From assembly GCA_016735415.1 (NCBI GenBank), contig JAERRP010000700.1, positions 1 through 7,156 on the forward strand: a DNA stretch of 7,156 bases, written 5' to 3'. How positions within the stretch are numbered: position 1 is the first letter of the stretch; each line of letters begins with the position of its first letter. The notes beneath the pieces are model-generated. The model was not told where the DNA came from. It searched no databases and was given only the letters and a program-made list of their open reading frames with translations. Made by a program: the position numbers and the translations under genes. The stretch comes from Desulfobacterales bacterium (GTDB taxonomy: Bacteria; Desulfobacterota; Desulfobacteria; Desulfobacterales; UBA5852). This document shows positions 1 to 6,172 of this stretch, in pieces.

Positions 1-47
1 GCTGCATTTATTTACACAATACAGATGCCAATATGCTATGTAGGCGC

Positions 48-84
48 AAAAGGCCGCCGGTATTAAAAACCCCGGCGGCCTTTT
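48..84 (+). terminator. Rho-independent terminator hairpin
   Basis: Positions 48-60 and 72-84 are perfect reverse complements: a 13 bp stem with a GC-rich core (GGCCGCCGG), capped by AAAA/TTTT, around an 11-nt AT-rich loop. On the plus strand the stem runs into TTTT, then CATTTT. The flanking A4/T4 makes it usable in both directions. It most likely ends a plus-strand gene lying left of the window. One frame closes with TAG at 41-43, but too little of it is visible to identify. Confidence 0.85.
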
Positions 85-115
85 CATTTTGGCAGGTGTC
101 CCACACCCGCTTCCC

Positions 116-211
116 CGTAAAAATACACCATAAAAACTACTTAATTACTATACGTATTTTTACGCTATTTATACCGCATTGAATTATTGTCCCTTTTGAT
201 TTAAAAATACG
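116..211. repeat. Inverted repeat with a third copy of CGTAAAAATAC
   Basis: CGTAAAAATAC at 116-126 is repeated perfectly in inverted orientation at 154-164 (GTATTTTTACG). A third, forward copy (TTAAAAATACG, 201-211) shares TAAAAATAC with the first. The CG next to the core at 153-162 also pairs with 202-211. All three lie in the AT-rich region upstream of the HU-type gene. They could be operator half-sites, a bent-DNA element or a hairpin arm. The sequence does not decide between these. Confidence 0.5.
179..207 (+). promoter_or_regulatory. Possible sigma70-type promoter for the HU gene
   Basis: TTGAAT (179-184, 4 of 6 matches to TTGACA) and TAAAAA (202-207, 4 of 6 matches to TATAAT) are 17 bp apart in the AT-rich stretch. 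This would give a leader of roughly 155 nt before the HU start at 374. In AT-rich DNA such matches arise easily by chance, and the -10 overlaps the third repeat copy. This is a weak call. Confidence 0.25.
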
Positions 212-373
212 CTTACTGTCAGTCATTATTGCAAAATTCATGAACAATACAAGTATGGAGAGGTTGGCAGGCGTTGCGCATCCGCAACCATCAGGGTCGC
301 GGCATGGGTTTAGCAACCGATAGGCCCGTTGGACACCCGTCGGCAAATGAGGTGACATCGGAGGGGATTTTTT

Positions 374-667
374 ATGCAATTGACCGGAGAGCAGCTCAAC
401 AAATTACTCGCCGAAAAGGAAGGTATTTCCCAGAAAAAAGCCAAACTGATTATCGACACCATGTTTCGCTCCATGGCCGAGTCCCTGCAAGCGACCGAGC
501 GCGTCGACATTCGCGGTTTTGGTACGTTCAAGGTCAAAGACTACGATGGTTACATCGGGCGCAATCCCAAAACCGGCGCGGCCGTTGATGTGAAACAGAA
601 AAAACTACCCTGTTTCAAGGTCGGCAAAGTACTGAAAGGGCGGGTGCACAACGGCCATAACGAATAG
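374..667 (+). CDS. HU/IHF-family DNA-binding protein
   Basis: This is a nucleoid-associated histone-like protein of 97 aa, close to the family's usual 90-100. Such proteins bind and bend DNA as dimers. The N-terminal helical part (residues about 1-40, with the ISQKKAKLIIDTMF segment) forms the dimer core. VDIRGFGTF at 44-52 is the conserved beta-strand turn. GRNPKTG at 62-68 is the tip of the DNA-binding arm, with the intercalating proline at 65. The C-terminal KQKKLPCFKVGKVLKGRV corresponds to the usual closing segment. The start is supported by GGAGGGG about 7 nt before the ATG at 374. The RGFGTF and GRNPKTG wording fits both HU and IHF subunits, so I do not assign hupA/hupB/ihfA/ihfB. It stands alone, converging on the EEP-family gene. 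A long AT-rich upstream region suggests its own regulated promoter. Confidence 0.93.
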   Translation: MQLTGEQLNKLLAEKEGISQKKAKLIIDTMFRSMAESLQATERVDIRGFGTFKVKDYDGYIGRNPKTGAAVDVKQKKLPCFKVGKVLKGRVHNGHNE

Positions 668-671
668 GGTT

Positions 672-736
672 GCGGCTGGAAATAATGGCCCCGCCTGCAT
701 TTTTTAGAGCCCGGCGGAAGGCGAAAGCGGCCGGGC
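672..736. other. Stem-loop and T tract between convergent genes
   Basis: Between the HU stop and the EEP-family stop, GCCCGGC (709-715) pairs with GCCGGGC (730-736), with an inner GC-GAAA-GC mini-hairpin at 721-728. No T tract follows it in either direction: the plus strand continues GAATC and the minus transcript would read A residues. It is therefore not a classical intrinsic terminator. A T6 run at 700-705 follows a weak pairing of GCGG (672-675) with CCGC (691-694), which could be a poor terminator for the HU transcript. Confidence 0.35.
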
Positions 737-739
737 GAA

Positions 740-1501
740 TCAGGCCGCACGGGCCAGGCGCCCGCTGGACTGGACTTCGAAATCCCATATCAGCGGGATA
801 TGATCGGAGAAACGCACGATGGGCGCCTCGAAGCGGGTCGCCCGGATGTCCGGGCTGTGCAGGATAAAATCCAGCTGCCGCTTTGGAAGCCGGCTGGGAT
901 GCGACGGTTCCCCGCCGGTGTTGGCACTCAGCAGCCCGGTGGCCCCCATGAAAAGGGACAATTCCTTCGGCCCCCTGAAAACATTGAAATCTCCGGCCAC
1001 GATAACCGGTTTGCGGGCGGATTGGACCAGGCCGTAGAGGTCGCGCAGCTGGTCCTGCCGATGCCGGTATTTGAGCGAAAGATGCACGAGAAAGGTGGTA
1101 AAATCTTTCAGCTCCGCCTCGATCACCAACCGCTTGAAACCATTGTTGAGATAGTGGAATTTTAATCCTGAAATTTCCTGGTTGGTCAGAAAGGCGTTGC
1201 CCTGTTTGTTCAGCAGCGGCAGACGCCGCGCCACGGATGCCCCCCCGTACTTGTTTTCAAAGACGTGATGCTGCTGGAGTTCGGCCGCGATTGTTTGGGC
1301 CTGGCTGCGCCACTCCGAGCGAAAGGACCCGCTGTCGACCTCGATGAGACCGGTGACGTCCGGGTTGACTGATTTGATAAAGGCCGCGATCTGACGAATA
1401 TTCCGTCCGGTGGGTTTGATATAGCCGCCGAAGGGCATGGGGAAATGAACCCGCCAGCCGCTTCCGGCTCCATAGCGAATGTTGTATAGCAGAAACCGCA
1501 T
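740..1501 (-). CDS. Endonuclease/exonuclease/phosphatase (EEP) family protein
   Basis: This 253-aa protein has the metal-dependent EEP fold, shared by DNase I-like nucleases, sphingomyelinases and inositol phosphatases. The motifs appear in family order: LLYNIRYG with N7, GLIEVD with metal-binding E54, VHLSLKYRHRQDQ with H140, VAGDFNVF with D171 and N173, QLDFIL with D211, and FSDHIPLIW with the catalytic D233-H234. All catalytic positions are present, so it should be active on a phosphodiester or phosphomonoester. The substrate cannot be read from sequence. No signal peptide is apparent, suggesting a cytoplasmic protein. I chose the ATG at 1501 because GAAAGGA lies 5 nt upstream and the protein opens directly with the first family strand. 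The frame extends upstream to 1630, but that extension looks non-coding. It is separated from the upstream Nudix gene by 207 bp, so it is probably a separate transcription unit. Confidence 0.88.
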   Translation of the reverse strand: MRFLLYNIRYGAGSGWRVHFPMPFGGYIKPTGRNIRQIAAFIKSVNPDVTGLIEVDSGSFRSEWRSQAQTIAAELQQHHVFENKYGGASVARRLPLLNKQGNAFLTNQEISGLKFHYLNNGFKRLVIEAELKDFTTFLVHLSLKYRHRQDQLRDLYGLVQSARKPVIVAGDFNVFRGPKELSLFMGATGLLSANTGGEPSHPSRLPKRQLDFILHSPDIRATRFEAPIVRFSDHIPLIWDFEVQSSGRLARAA

Positions 1502-1667
1502 CGAATTCCTTTCGATTAAATCCCGGCGCAGATATGGCCCGGTTGCGATCGTTGGCGACCAGAGGGTTGCCTGATGAAAGCGGGTCCCGTCTGGCCGAAC
1601 ACCAATAAATAAAGTCCACAACTCCGACAAAAATGAGCATCCTAAGCGGTGTTGTCAATCACGGGCG

Positions 1668-1691
1668 AAAACCCCGCCGGATTCAAGGCGG
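1668..1691 (-). terminator. Probable terminator of the Nudix gene
   Basis: On the minus strand CCGCC (1691-1687) pairs with GGCGG (1678-1674) around an 8-nt loop, followed by GG and TTTT (1671-1668). It lies 18 bp past the Nudix stop codon. The stem is short and the U tract is only four long, so efficiency is uncertain. Confidence 0.4.
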
Positions 1692-1708
1692 CCGATTGTG
1701 GATGGAGG

Positions 1709-2284
1709 CTATATCGATCCGCGGCGGGCGAATTCCGATAAGGCCATCCAGGTTTTAACATCGATTTTAAGCGATGGATCGTTGATCAGGCGGCCGGCCG
1801 CGGCGGCATCGAAAAAAAACACCTGGATGTCTTCGGAACTTTCATTGGCGGCATTGGAAGGAGTGCCATCACATTCAGCGTACACCAGTGTTACCGATTC
1901 GTCCGTCATGCCACTGGACGAATACACCGGCGGGCTGCAGCGCATAACCTGTTTGAGGGCCAGACCGGTCTCCTCGAAAAGTTCACGGCGCGCGGTTTCG
2001 AGAATGGTTTCGCCCGCGTCCATGAGTCCGGCCGGAAACCCGATCTGGTAGCTGCCCAGAACCACGCGGTATTCCCTGATGAGCACGAGCTGTTGCCGCG
2101 CCGAGTGCCAGGGAACGATCACGACGGCATCCGGCCGGTCCCAATCGTTGGTCTGGATCTTGGGGGCTTCCAGGCGGGAGGCGAAAATCCATGATTTGGC
2201 CGTGCCCTTTTGATCCCGATAGTCGGATCGGAAGAGATTCAAGTGTCGGTGATGGGTCACTTTTTCGGTCTGGATCAGTTTCAC
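1709..2284 (-). CDS. Nudix hydrolase, ADP-ribose pyrophosphatase-like
   Basis: This 191-aa Nudix enzyme hydrolyses a nucleoside diphosphate linked to another group. The complete Nudix box G-x5-E-x7-RE-x2-EE-x-G-L spans residues 86-108: G86, E92, R100, E101, E104, E105 and G107 are all present. The metal-binding glutamates are therefore intact. GFPAG just before the box (82-86) and YSSSGMTDES after it (121-130) resemble the ADP-ribose pyrophosphatase branch, where the SxGxxDE loop helps hold the substrate. ADP-ribose or a related sugar nucleotide is thus the best guess, by family resemblance. Translation starts at GTG (2284): there is no ATG nearby, and a strong AGGAG sits 7 nt upstream. The protein runs to the usual family length. 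It diverges from the lipoprotein gene and probably has its own promoter in the shared gap. Confidence 0.92.
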   Translation of the reverse strand: MKLIQTEKVTHHRHLNLFRSDYRDQKGTAKSWIFASRLEAPKIQTNDWDRPDAVVIVPWHSARQQLVLIREYRVVLGSYQIGFPAGLMDAGETILETARRELFEETGLALKQVMRCSPPVYSSSGMTDESVTLVYAECDGTPSNAANESSEDIQVFFFDAAAAGRLINDPSLKIDVKTWMALSEFARRGSI

Positions 2285-2338
2285 CTGTATGCTCCTGGTT
2301 TACCCGAGTTCAAGTTCGTGGCCATAGCGGTCGATAAG

Positions 2339-2345
2339 TATTATA
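2339..2345. promoter_or_regulatory. Overlapping opposed -10 hexamers in a divergent gap
   Basis: Positions 2340-2345 read ATTATA, which is a perfect TATAAT on the minus strand, pointing at the Nudix gene about 50 bp away. One base off, 2339-2344 reads TATTAT on the plus strand (5 of 6), pointing at the lipoprotein gene. Neither has a good -35: CATCCG on the minus strand and TTCGTG at 2315-2320 on the plus strand are both poor. An activator or a weak divergent promoter would fit. These calls were made by eye. Confidence 0.4.
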
Positions 2346-2351
2346 CGGGTC

Positions 2352-2371
2352 GGTCATCCCGCCGGATGGCC
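2352..2371 (+). other. Hairpin in the lipoprotein leader
   Basis: GGTCATCC (2352-2359) pairs with GGATGGCC (2364-2371) around the tetraloop CGCC, with one G-U pair in RNA. If the plus-strand -10 at 2339 is used, the hairpin would sit at the very 5' end of the lipoprotein mRNA, where it could protect the end. No T tract follows it. Confidence 0.35.
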
Positions 2372-2431
2372 GGCCCGCCGATCAGGGGCTCCCAACAATC
2401 CTTCAGCGCCCGTCAGGGAAGGATAGGACAC

Positions 2432-2791
2432 ATGATACGACAAGCCGGCTTCTGTCTGGCAACCATCGCCTGGTTGACGGGGTGTACCTTTCTGGTGCCC
2501 GTGAAATCAACCGAGGAATACGATGTGGCGGACTGCGCTTATGTGGGAACTTTCGAGGAAATCAGCAACCCCGGCCAGGTCAGTGCCGGAACGTTGAAAC
2601 ACTACCTCGACACAACGATGGTTGAGTATCGGGTCAAGAAAAGGGCCTATTCCGCCGGGGCCACCCATCTGGTCTGGCTTTACAACCACAGCGAATCCGC
2701 CGGTGCCCTGGCCTACAATTGTCACGAAGAGGGTCCGCCCCATTCCGTTCGGATCAGCGACCGGGATGTCGACGCCGTCGACCGGCCCTGA
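2432..2791 (+). CDS. Small lipoprotein, DUF4156-like in layout
   Basis: This is a predicted 119-aa outer- or inner-membrane lipoprotein. The N-terminus has a short basic start (MIRQ), a hydrophobic stretch and a lipobox LTGC with the lipid-accepting cysteine at residue 18. Residue 19 after the cysteine is Thr, not Asp, which would favour outer-membrane sorting by the rule established in enterobacteria. The mature part is about 100 residues with two further cysteines. One falls in DCAYVGTF near residue 35, the other in AYNCHE near the C-terminus, with GATHLVWLYNHS between. That Cys-x2-G ... GA.H... G.AY.C pattern resembles DUF4156 proteins such as YjeI, in which the two cysteines are thought able to pair. 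This is a resemblance, not a confirmed family hit. The ATG at 2432 has AAGGA 8 nt upstream. The frame is open further upstream, but that part has no start signal and no lipobox context. The function is unknown. It ends 9 bp from the convergent moeA fusion. Confidence 0.75.
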   Translation: MIRQAGFCLATIAWLTGCTFLVPVKSTEEYDVADCAYVGTFEEISNPGQVSAGTLKHYLDTTMVEYRVKKRAYSAGATHLVWLYNHSESAGALAYNCHEEGPPHSVRISDRDVDAVDRP

Positions 2792-2800
2792 CCGGCCAGG

Positions 2801-4732
2801 TTACACCTCCATCAAACGGCCCGTCAATTCGGTGCTGTAGCCCCCCAACGCTGCAACCCGCTGCTTGAAATGATCGCTGCCAATCGTATCCAGCAGGACC
2901 TGGATGCCCTCCATCCGGAAAAAGCGGTCCGGGATCACGAGATCATATTGCTCCGTGACAACCGGTATAAAATCAAGATCCAGGGCGCGCGCGGCGGCCT
3001 GGATCCCAAGCCCCACATCCGCGGTGCCGCTTAGCACCGCCACGGCCACCGCCATGTGGGTAAATTCCTCGTCCGCGTAGCCGGATATGGTGCCGGGCTC
3101 GATGCTCAGCTGTTGCAGGCGGTAATCGAGCAGGATCCGGGTTCCCGATCCTCCCTGCCGGTTAATGAAGTGAATGTCCTCGCGCGCCAGATCTTCAAGC
3201 CCGCGGATGCGTTTCGGGTTGCCTTTGGGTACCAGAAGCCCCTGATCCCTCAAGACGAGGTTCACCAGCCGGACGTTCATATCGGGCAGATATTTGCGGA
3301 TATAGGACCGGTTGTAGGAGCCGTCAGCGGTATCGAGCAGATGGGCGCCGGCCAGGTGGCAGACACCGCGCTTGATCGCCATCAGACCGCCCATGCTGCC
3401 CACATGGCTGGACGACAGGGTAATACCGGAAGCGTCCCGACGGATTTCGTCCGCCAGGATATCCAGGGTATTGTCGTGGCTGCCGACGATCAGAACGGTT
3501 TTCTCGATCGCCCAGCGGGGCCGGATCAGCTCGGCTGTCGTTTCCTCGCCTTCGAGCAGGCCCTCCGTATTCGCCGGAATGCGCAGGAGACCGTCGGCGT
3601 CCGTAATGGTGGTGATACAGCCGGCGCCCCGGGGCAGAGGCGCTGCCACCAGCCGCCCATCCACCTGCCCCAGTTTGACCCGCAGGAATTCCTCCAGCCC
3701 GAGTTTGGAAGGGATTTTGCGGGCGGCCCGTACCGTGGCCTGGTCGGGAACTTCATCCGGTTGACCGATGAACCGCCGGATAAGGGGCCGCACGAACTGT
3801 TCGAAGGCGATGATGGCGGACACCGGGTAACCGGGGATGCCGAAAACGGGTTTGGCCTGCACATCGCCGATCAGGACCGGTTTGCCGGGCATGATCGTCA
3901 CCCCGTGCACCAGAACCTCCCCCAGGGCGGCCACCACGGTTTTGGCATAGTCTTCCGAACCGGCGGAAGAACCGCCCACGGTCAGCACCAGGTCGTAGTC
4001 ACCCGCAACCCCACCGGCAACAGCGTTTTGAATTTGGGCGGGATCATCCACCACAATGTCGTGCCGGTCAAAGGTGCCACCGGCGGCTTCCACCAGCTTG
4101 CCCAGCATGCATGCATTTGTTTCCAGGGCCTGTCCGGGTTTGAGCTTCACCTTGGCCTGCCCCTGCCAGTCCACCAGCTCCGATCCGGTGGGAATGATCA
4201 AGATGCGTGGTTGACGATACACCTCGACGTCGAAAATTCCCCCCGCGAGCAGGGCGCCCACGCAATAGGGGGTAACGGCATGGTTGCGGGGAAACAGCAG
4301 CTCGGTGGCCACAATATCTTCCCCCATGCGCCGGACGTGCTGCCAGGGAAACGCCGGGGCTTCGATGGCCACTCGCCCGTCGCCCAGATCGTTGACCTGC
4401 TCGATCATGATGACGGCATTGGTGTCGGGCGGAAGGACATGCCCGGTGTTGAGGGTGATGGCGTTGCGACCGAGTTCAAGTTGCCGCGGGTCGGTTTCGC
4501 AGGCCCCGAAGGTGTCTTCGGCCCGGACGGCGATGCCATCCATGGCTGCCGCGTGGAAATTGGGCGAGGACAAACGCGCGAACACGGGCTGTGCCAGGAT
4601 GCGGCCCACGGCATCCGGTACCGGCAGCGTTTCCGTGCGGGGTGGTTTCGGCGCCGGAAAGCGGTCCATCACCAAAGCTTTGGCTTCGTTCAATGGTTTC
4701 ATCTGGAGATAGATATGGCGTTTGCGATCCAT
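2801..4732 (-). CDS. MoeA-like molybdotransferase fused to a PBP-like domain
   Basis: This 643-aa fusion acts in the last step of molybdenum-cofactor synthesis, where MoeA inserts molybdate (or tungstate) into adenylylated molybdopterin. Residues about 12-405 are the MoeA part: AMDG with D65, TG at 96-97, GEDI at 138-141, PTGSEL with E185, GGSSAG at 253-258 followed by D261, PGKP at 282-285 and GIPGYPVSA at 298-306. The acids matching D59, E188 and D228 of E. coli MoeA are kept. GGVSVG has become GGSSAG, and the LPGNP loop has lost its Asn. Residues about 411-643 resemble the PBP-like domain found on some MoeA proteins (Pfam PF12727), including SSHVGSMGG at 441-449 and RQGGSGTR at 525-532. 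This part may bind an oxyanion. The ATG at 4732 follows GGGGAG by 6 nt; a TTG one codon earlier sits too close to that site. It lies 56 bp downstream of moeA, in one operon. Confidence 0.9.
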   Translation of the reverse strand: MDRKRHIYLQMKPLNEAKALVMDRFPAPKPPRTETLPVPDAVGRILAQPVFARLSSPNFHAAAMDGIAVRAEDTFGACETDPRQLELGRNAITLNTGHVLPPDTNAVIMIEQVNDLGDGRVAIEAPAFPWQHVRRMGEDIVATELLFPRNHAVTPYCVGALLAGGIFDVEVYRQPRILIIPTGSELVDWQGQAKVKLKPGQALETNACMLGKLVEAAGGTFDRHDIVVDDPAQIQNAVAGGVAGDYDLVLTVGGSSAGSEDYAKTVVAALGEVLVHGVTIMPGKPVLIGDVQAKPVFGIPGYPVSAIIAFEQFVRPLIRRFIGQPDEVPDQATVRAARKIPSKLGLEEFLRVKLGQVDGRLVAAPLPRGAGCITTITDADGLLRIPANTEGLLEGEETTAELIRPRWAIEKTVLIVGSHDNTLDILADEIRRDASGITLSSSHVGSMGGLMAIKRGVCHLAGAHLLDTADGSYNRSYIRKYLPDMNVRLVNLVLRDQGLLVPKGNPKRIRGLEDLAREDIHFINRQGGSGTRILLDYRLQQLSIEPGTISGYADEEFTHMAVAVAVLSGTADVGLGIQAAARALDLDFIPVVTEQYDLVIPDRFFRMEGIQVLLDTIGSDHFKQRVAALGGYSTELTGRLMEV

Positions 4733-4788
4733 CAATTGCTCCCCCTAAAAGTCGCCGCCGGACGGTGGGTCGCCGCAATCAACCGGCA

Positions 4789-6018
4789 TCAGAACAACTC
4801 CACCGGCACAACCGTCCCGCCGTTCAACCCCTCGGTATTTTCATCGATGCACAACAAGCCGTCGGCCGCTGCCATGGTGCGGATCAATCCGGATTTCCCC
4901 AGAACCGGTTCGGCGTCAAGCCCTTGCGTTCCCTGCACCAGGCGAACCCTGACATAGTCGATACGCCCTTGAACCGACGGCAGATTCCGGGTCAGGCGCG
5001 CCGGCACGCAGAGGCGGCGGATGTAATGCGGATCCAGCCCGCCCAGATGTTCAAGATAAGGTCTGACCAGGACGGTGAAAACCACCATGGCCGAAGTGAC
5101 ATGTCCGGGCAACCCCCAAACGGGTTTGCCGCCGGAGCGAGCCAGAATCGTCGGTTTGCCGGGACGGATGGAGACTCCATGCACCAGGATTTCAGATGCT
5201 TCGAGGGCTTGCAGCACGTCAATCGTAAAATCCCTGGTCCCCACCGAGCTGCCCCCGGAGATCAGCACCATGTCGTTGGCCTGCAGCGCCGAGTGGCAGG
5301 TCGCCCGCAGGGCATCCTTATCGTCCGGTACAATTCCGTAAGGATGAGGAATGCCGCCGGCCACGGTAATGAGGGCCGCCAGGGCCACACTGTTGATATC
5401 TCTAATCTGAGCCGGTCCGGGGGTGGTATCCACCGGGACGACTTCATCCCCCGTGGAGAGGATGCCGACGCGCGGGCGCGTGAAAACATCCAGATGGGTT
5501 TTACCCACGGCGGCCAGCAAACCAACCACCTGCGGCCGGAGGGGCTGGCCCCGGTGCAGGACCGTATCGCCGTTGCGCACGTCTTCGCCCCGGGAAATCA
5601 CATGTTGGCCGGGGGCGGCGCTTTTATAGACTTCGATGGTTTCGGCGTCGATTGTTTCGGTATGCTCGATCATGATGACGGCGTCACTTCCGCCGGGCAG
5701 CATGCCGCCCGTGGCAATGCGCACGGCTTCGCCCGCCTTTACGGTCACAGCCGGTTTGGCACCCATGGCGACATTCCCGACCACCCGCAGAAAGGCCGGA
5801 TTGGCCTCGGAAGCACCGAAGGTCGAAGCTCCCCGTACCGCATAACCATCCATGGTGGATCTCGAAAAACCCGGAATATCGAGATCGGCCTGCACGTTTT
5901 CCGCCAGGACCCGCTCGTCCGCCGCCGCCAGCGCGACCCTTTCCACCGCACCGACGTCAAAAGACCGGGCCAGTGACAGCACCGTGTCGATATCCACGAC
6001 CTTAAAAAAACTTTTCAT
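4789..6018 (-). CDS. moeA: Molybdopterin molybdotransferase MoeA
   Basis: MoeA (gephyrin E-domain family) ligates molybdenum or tungsten to molybdopterin and works with MogA/MoaB in the cytoplasm. At 409 aa it is the usual length (about 400-415). Motifs in order are STMDGYAV at 54-61 with D57, ATGGMLPGGSDAV with T103, GEDVRNGD at 144-151, STGDEV at 188-193 with E192, ISGGSSVG at 253-260 then D263, and RPGKP at 285-289. The C-terminal beta-barrel domain runs from about 335 to 409. The active-site acids are kept. GGVSVG reads GGSSVG, and the usual GLPGNPVSA reads GLPGHVTSA (302-310), the same two loops altered in the downstream paralogue. Both proteins also end in a similar ADGLL...NTEGL...G segment, pointing to tandem duplication. 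The start at 6018 is the only reasonable ATG; its ribosome-binding site is a modest G-rich run. It leads the two-gene operon. A second full MoeA beside it suggests division of labour, possibly Mo versus W. Confidence 0.93.
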   Translation of the reverse strand: MKSFFKVVDIDTVLSLARSFDVGAVERVALAAADERVLAENVQADLDIPGFSRSTMDGYAVRGASTFGASEANPAFLRVVGNVAMGAKPAVTVKAGEAVRIATGGMLPGGSDAVIMIEHTETIDAETIEVYKSAAPGQHVISRGEDVRNGDTVLHRGQPLRPQVVGLLAAVGKTHLDVFTRPRVGILSTGDEVVPVDTTPGPAQIRDINSVALAALITVAGGIPHPYGIVPDDKDALRATCHSALQANDMVLISGGSSVGTRDFTIDVLQALEASEILVHGVSIRPGKPTILARSGGKPVWGLPGHVTSAMVVFTVLVRPYLEHLGGLDPHYIRRLCVPARLTRNLPSVQGRIDYVRVRLVQGTQGLDAEPVLGKSGLIRTMAAADGLLCIDENTEGLNGGTVVPVELF

Positions 6019-6115
6019 GGCGCCCCCAGGAGCATCCCGAAAGACAGATCAATAAAACAACAATATTCTCGGCATGTTTGGCTTGATTTTCTCGGCTTCC
6101 AGCCGTAAGTTAGGT

Positions 6116-6144
6116 TTTATCCTTCGATTGCCATTAAAAATCAA
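6116..6144 (-). promoter_or_regulatory. Candidate promoter of the moeA operon
   Basis: On the minus strand TTGATT (6144-6139, 4 of 6) and GATAAA (6121-6116, 4 of 6) are 17 bp apart. This would give a leader of about 90 nt before moeA. A small perfect hairpin lies in it (CGGCT at 6093-6097, AGCCG at 6101-6105, loop TCC). I saw no clear Moco riboswitch consensus, but a covariance search would be needed to exclude one. Confidence 0.3.
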
Positions 6145-6156
6145 TGTTTTTAGAAA
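6128..6156 (+). promoter_or_regulatory. Candidate promoter of the helicase gene
   Basis: TTGCCA (6128-6133, 5 of 6) and TAGAAA (6151-6156, 4 of 6) are exactly 17 bp apart on the plus strand. A transcript would start near 6163. That makes the ATG at 6074 unlikely as the helicase start and leaves only about 10 nt before the ATG at 6173. The element overlaps the candidate moeA promoter on the other strand. Confidence 0.35.
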
Positions 6157-6172
6157 GACGATCACCGTATCG

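Larger units (their letters stand above)
85..373. other. Gene-free AT-rich region and HU leader
   Basis: No convincing gene was found here. The part from about 115 to 260 is markedly AT-rich compared with the rest of the window. It holds three copies of a TAAAAATAC-type motif and promoter-like hexamers. From about 260 to 373 it becomes GC-richer and probably forms the 5' leader of the HU-type gene. That part contains a 6 bp hairpin (GTTGCG at 273-278 with CGCAAC at 283-288, loop CATC). The short open frames crossing this stretch give proteins with no recognisable character. I could not match the leader to a known riboswitch by eye. Confidence 0.6.

Noticed and set aside
260..373. Cyclic-di-GMP or cobalamin riboswitch in the HU leader
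   Set aside because: I could not align the conserved core of either class. Only generic hairpins are visible.
137..379. Minus-strand 80-codon frame in the AT-rich upstream region
   Set aside because: It has no family resemblance, overlaps the HU start, and has composition that follows local base content. It is more likely chance.
1502..1630. Upstream extension of the EEP-family frame to 1630
   Set aside because: The added 43 residues do not look like a signal peptide or domain, and the ATG at 1501 has a good ribosome-binding site and starts at the first conserved strand.
1653..1658. Perfect TTGACA on the minus strand upstream of the EEP-family gene
   Set aside because: No acceptable -10 hexamer lies 16-18 bp downstream (CATTTT is only 3 of 6), so I did not call a promoter.
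2780..2797. Direct repeat of GACCGGCC at the convergent gene ends, considered as a terminator
   Set aside because: The two copies are direct, giving only a 4 bp GGCC pairing, and no T tract follows on either strand.
3056..4957. Very long plus-strand open frame (633 codons) opposite the MoeA-PBP fusion gene
   Set aside because: It is the antisense shadow of a GC-rich gene with intact family motifs on the minus strand. The translation is rich in His, Gln and Gly, has no recognisable domain, and has no start signal of note.
4591..5976. Plus-strand open frame of 461 codons opposite moeA
   Set aside because: It is antisense to a well-supported MoeA. Its composition is unnatural and it overlaps two real genes.
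6074..6172. Helicase frame starting at ATG 6074
   Set aside because: It has no ribosome-binding site, and the frame crosses the candidate promoters of both divergent genes. The encoded residues look like translated intergenic DNA.
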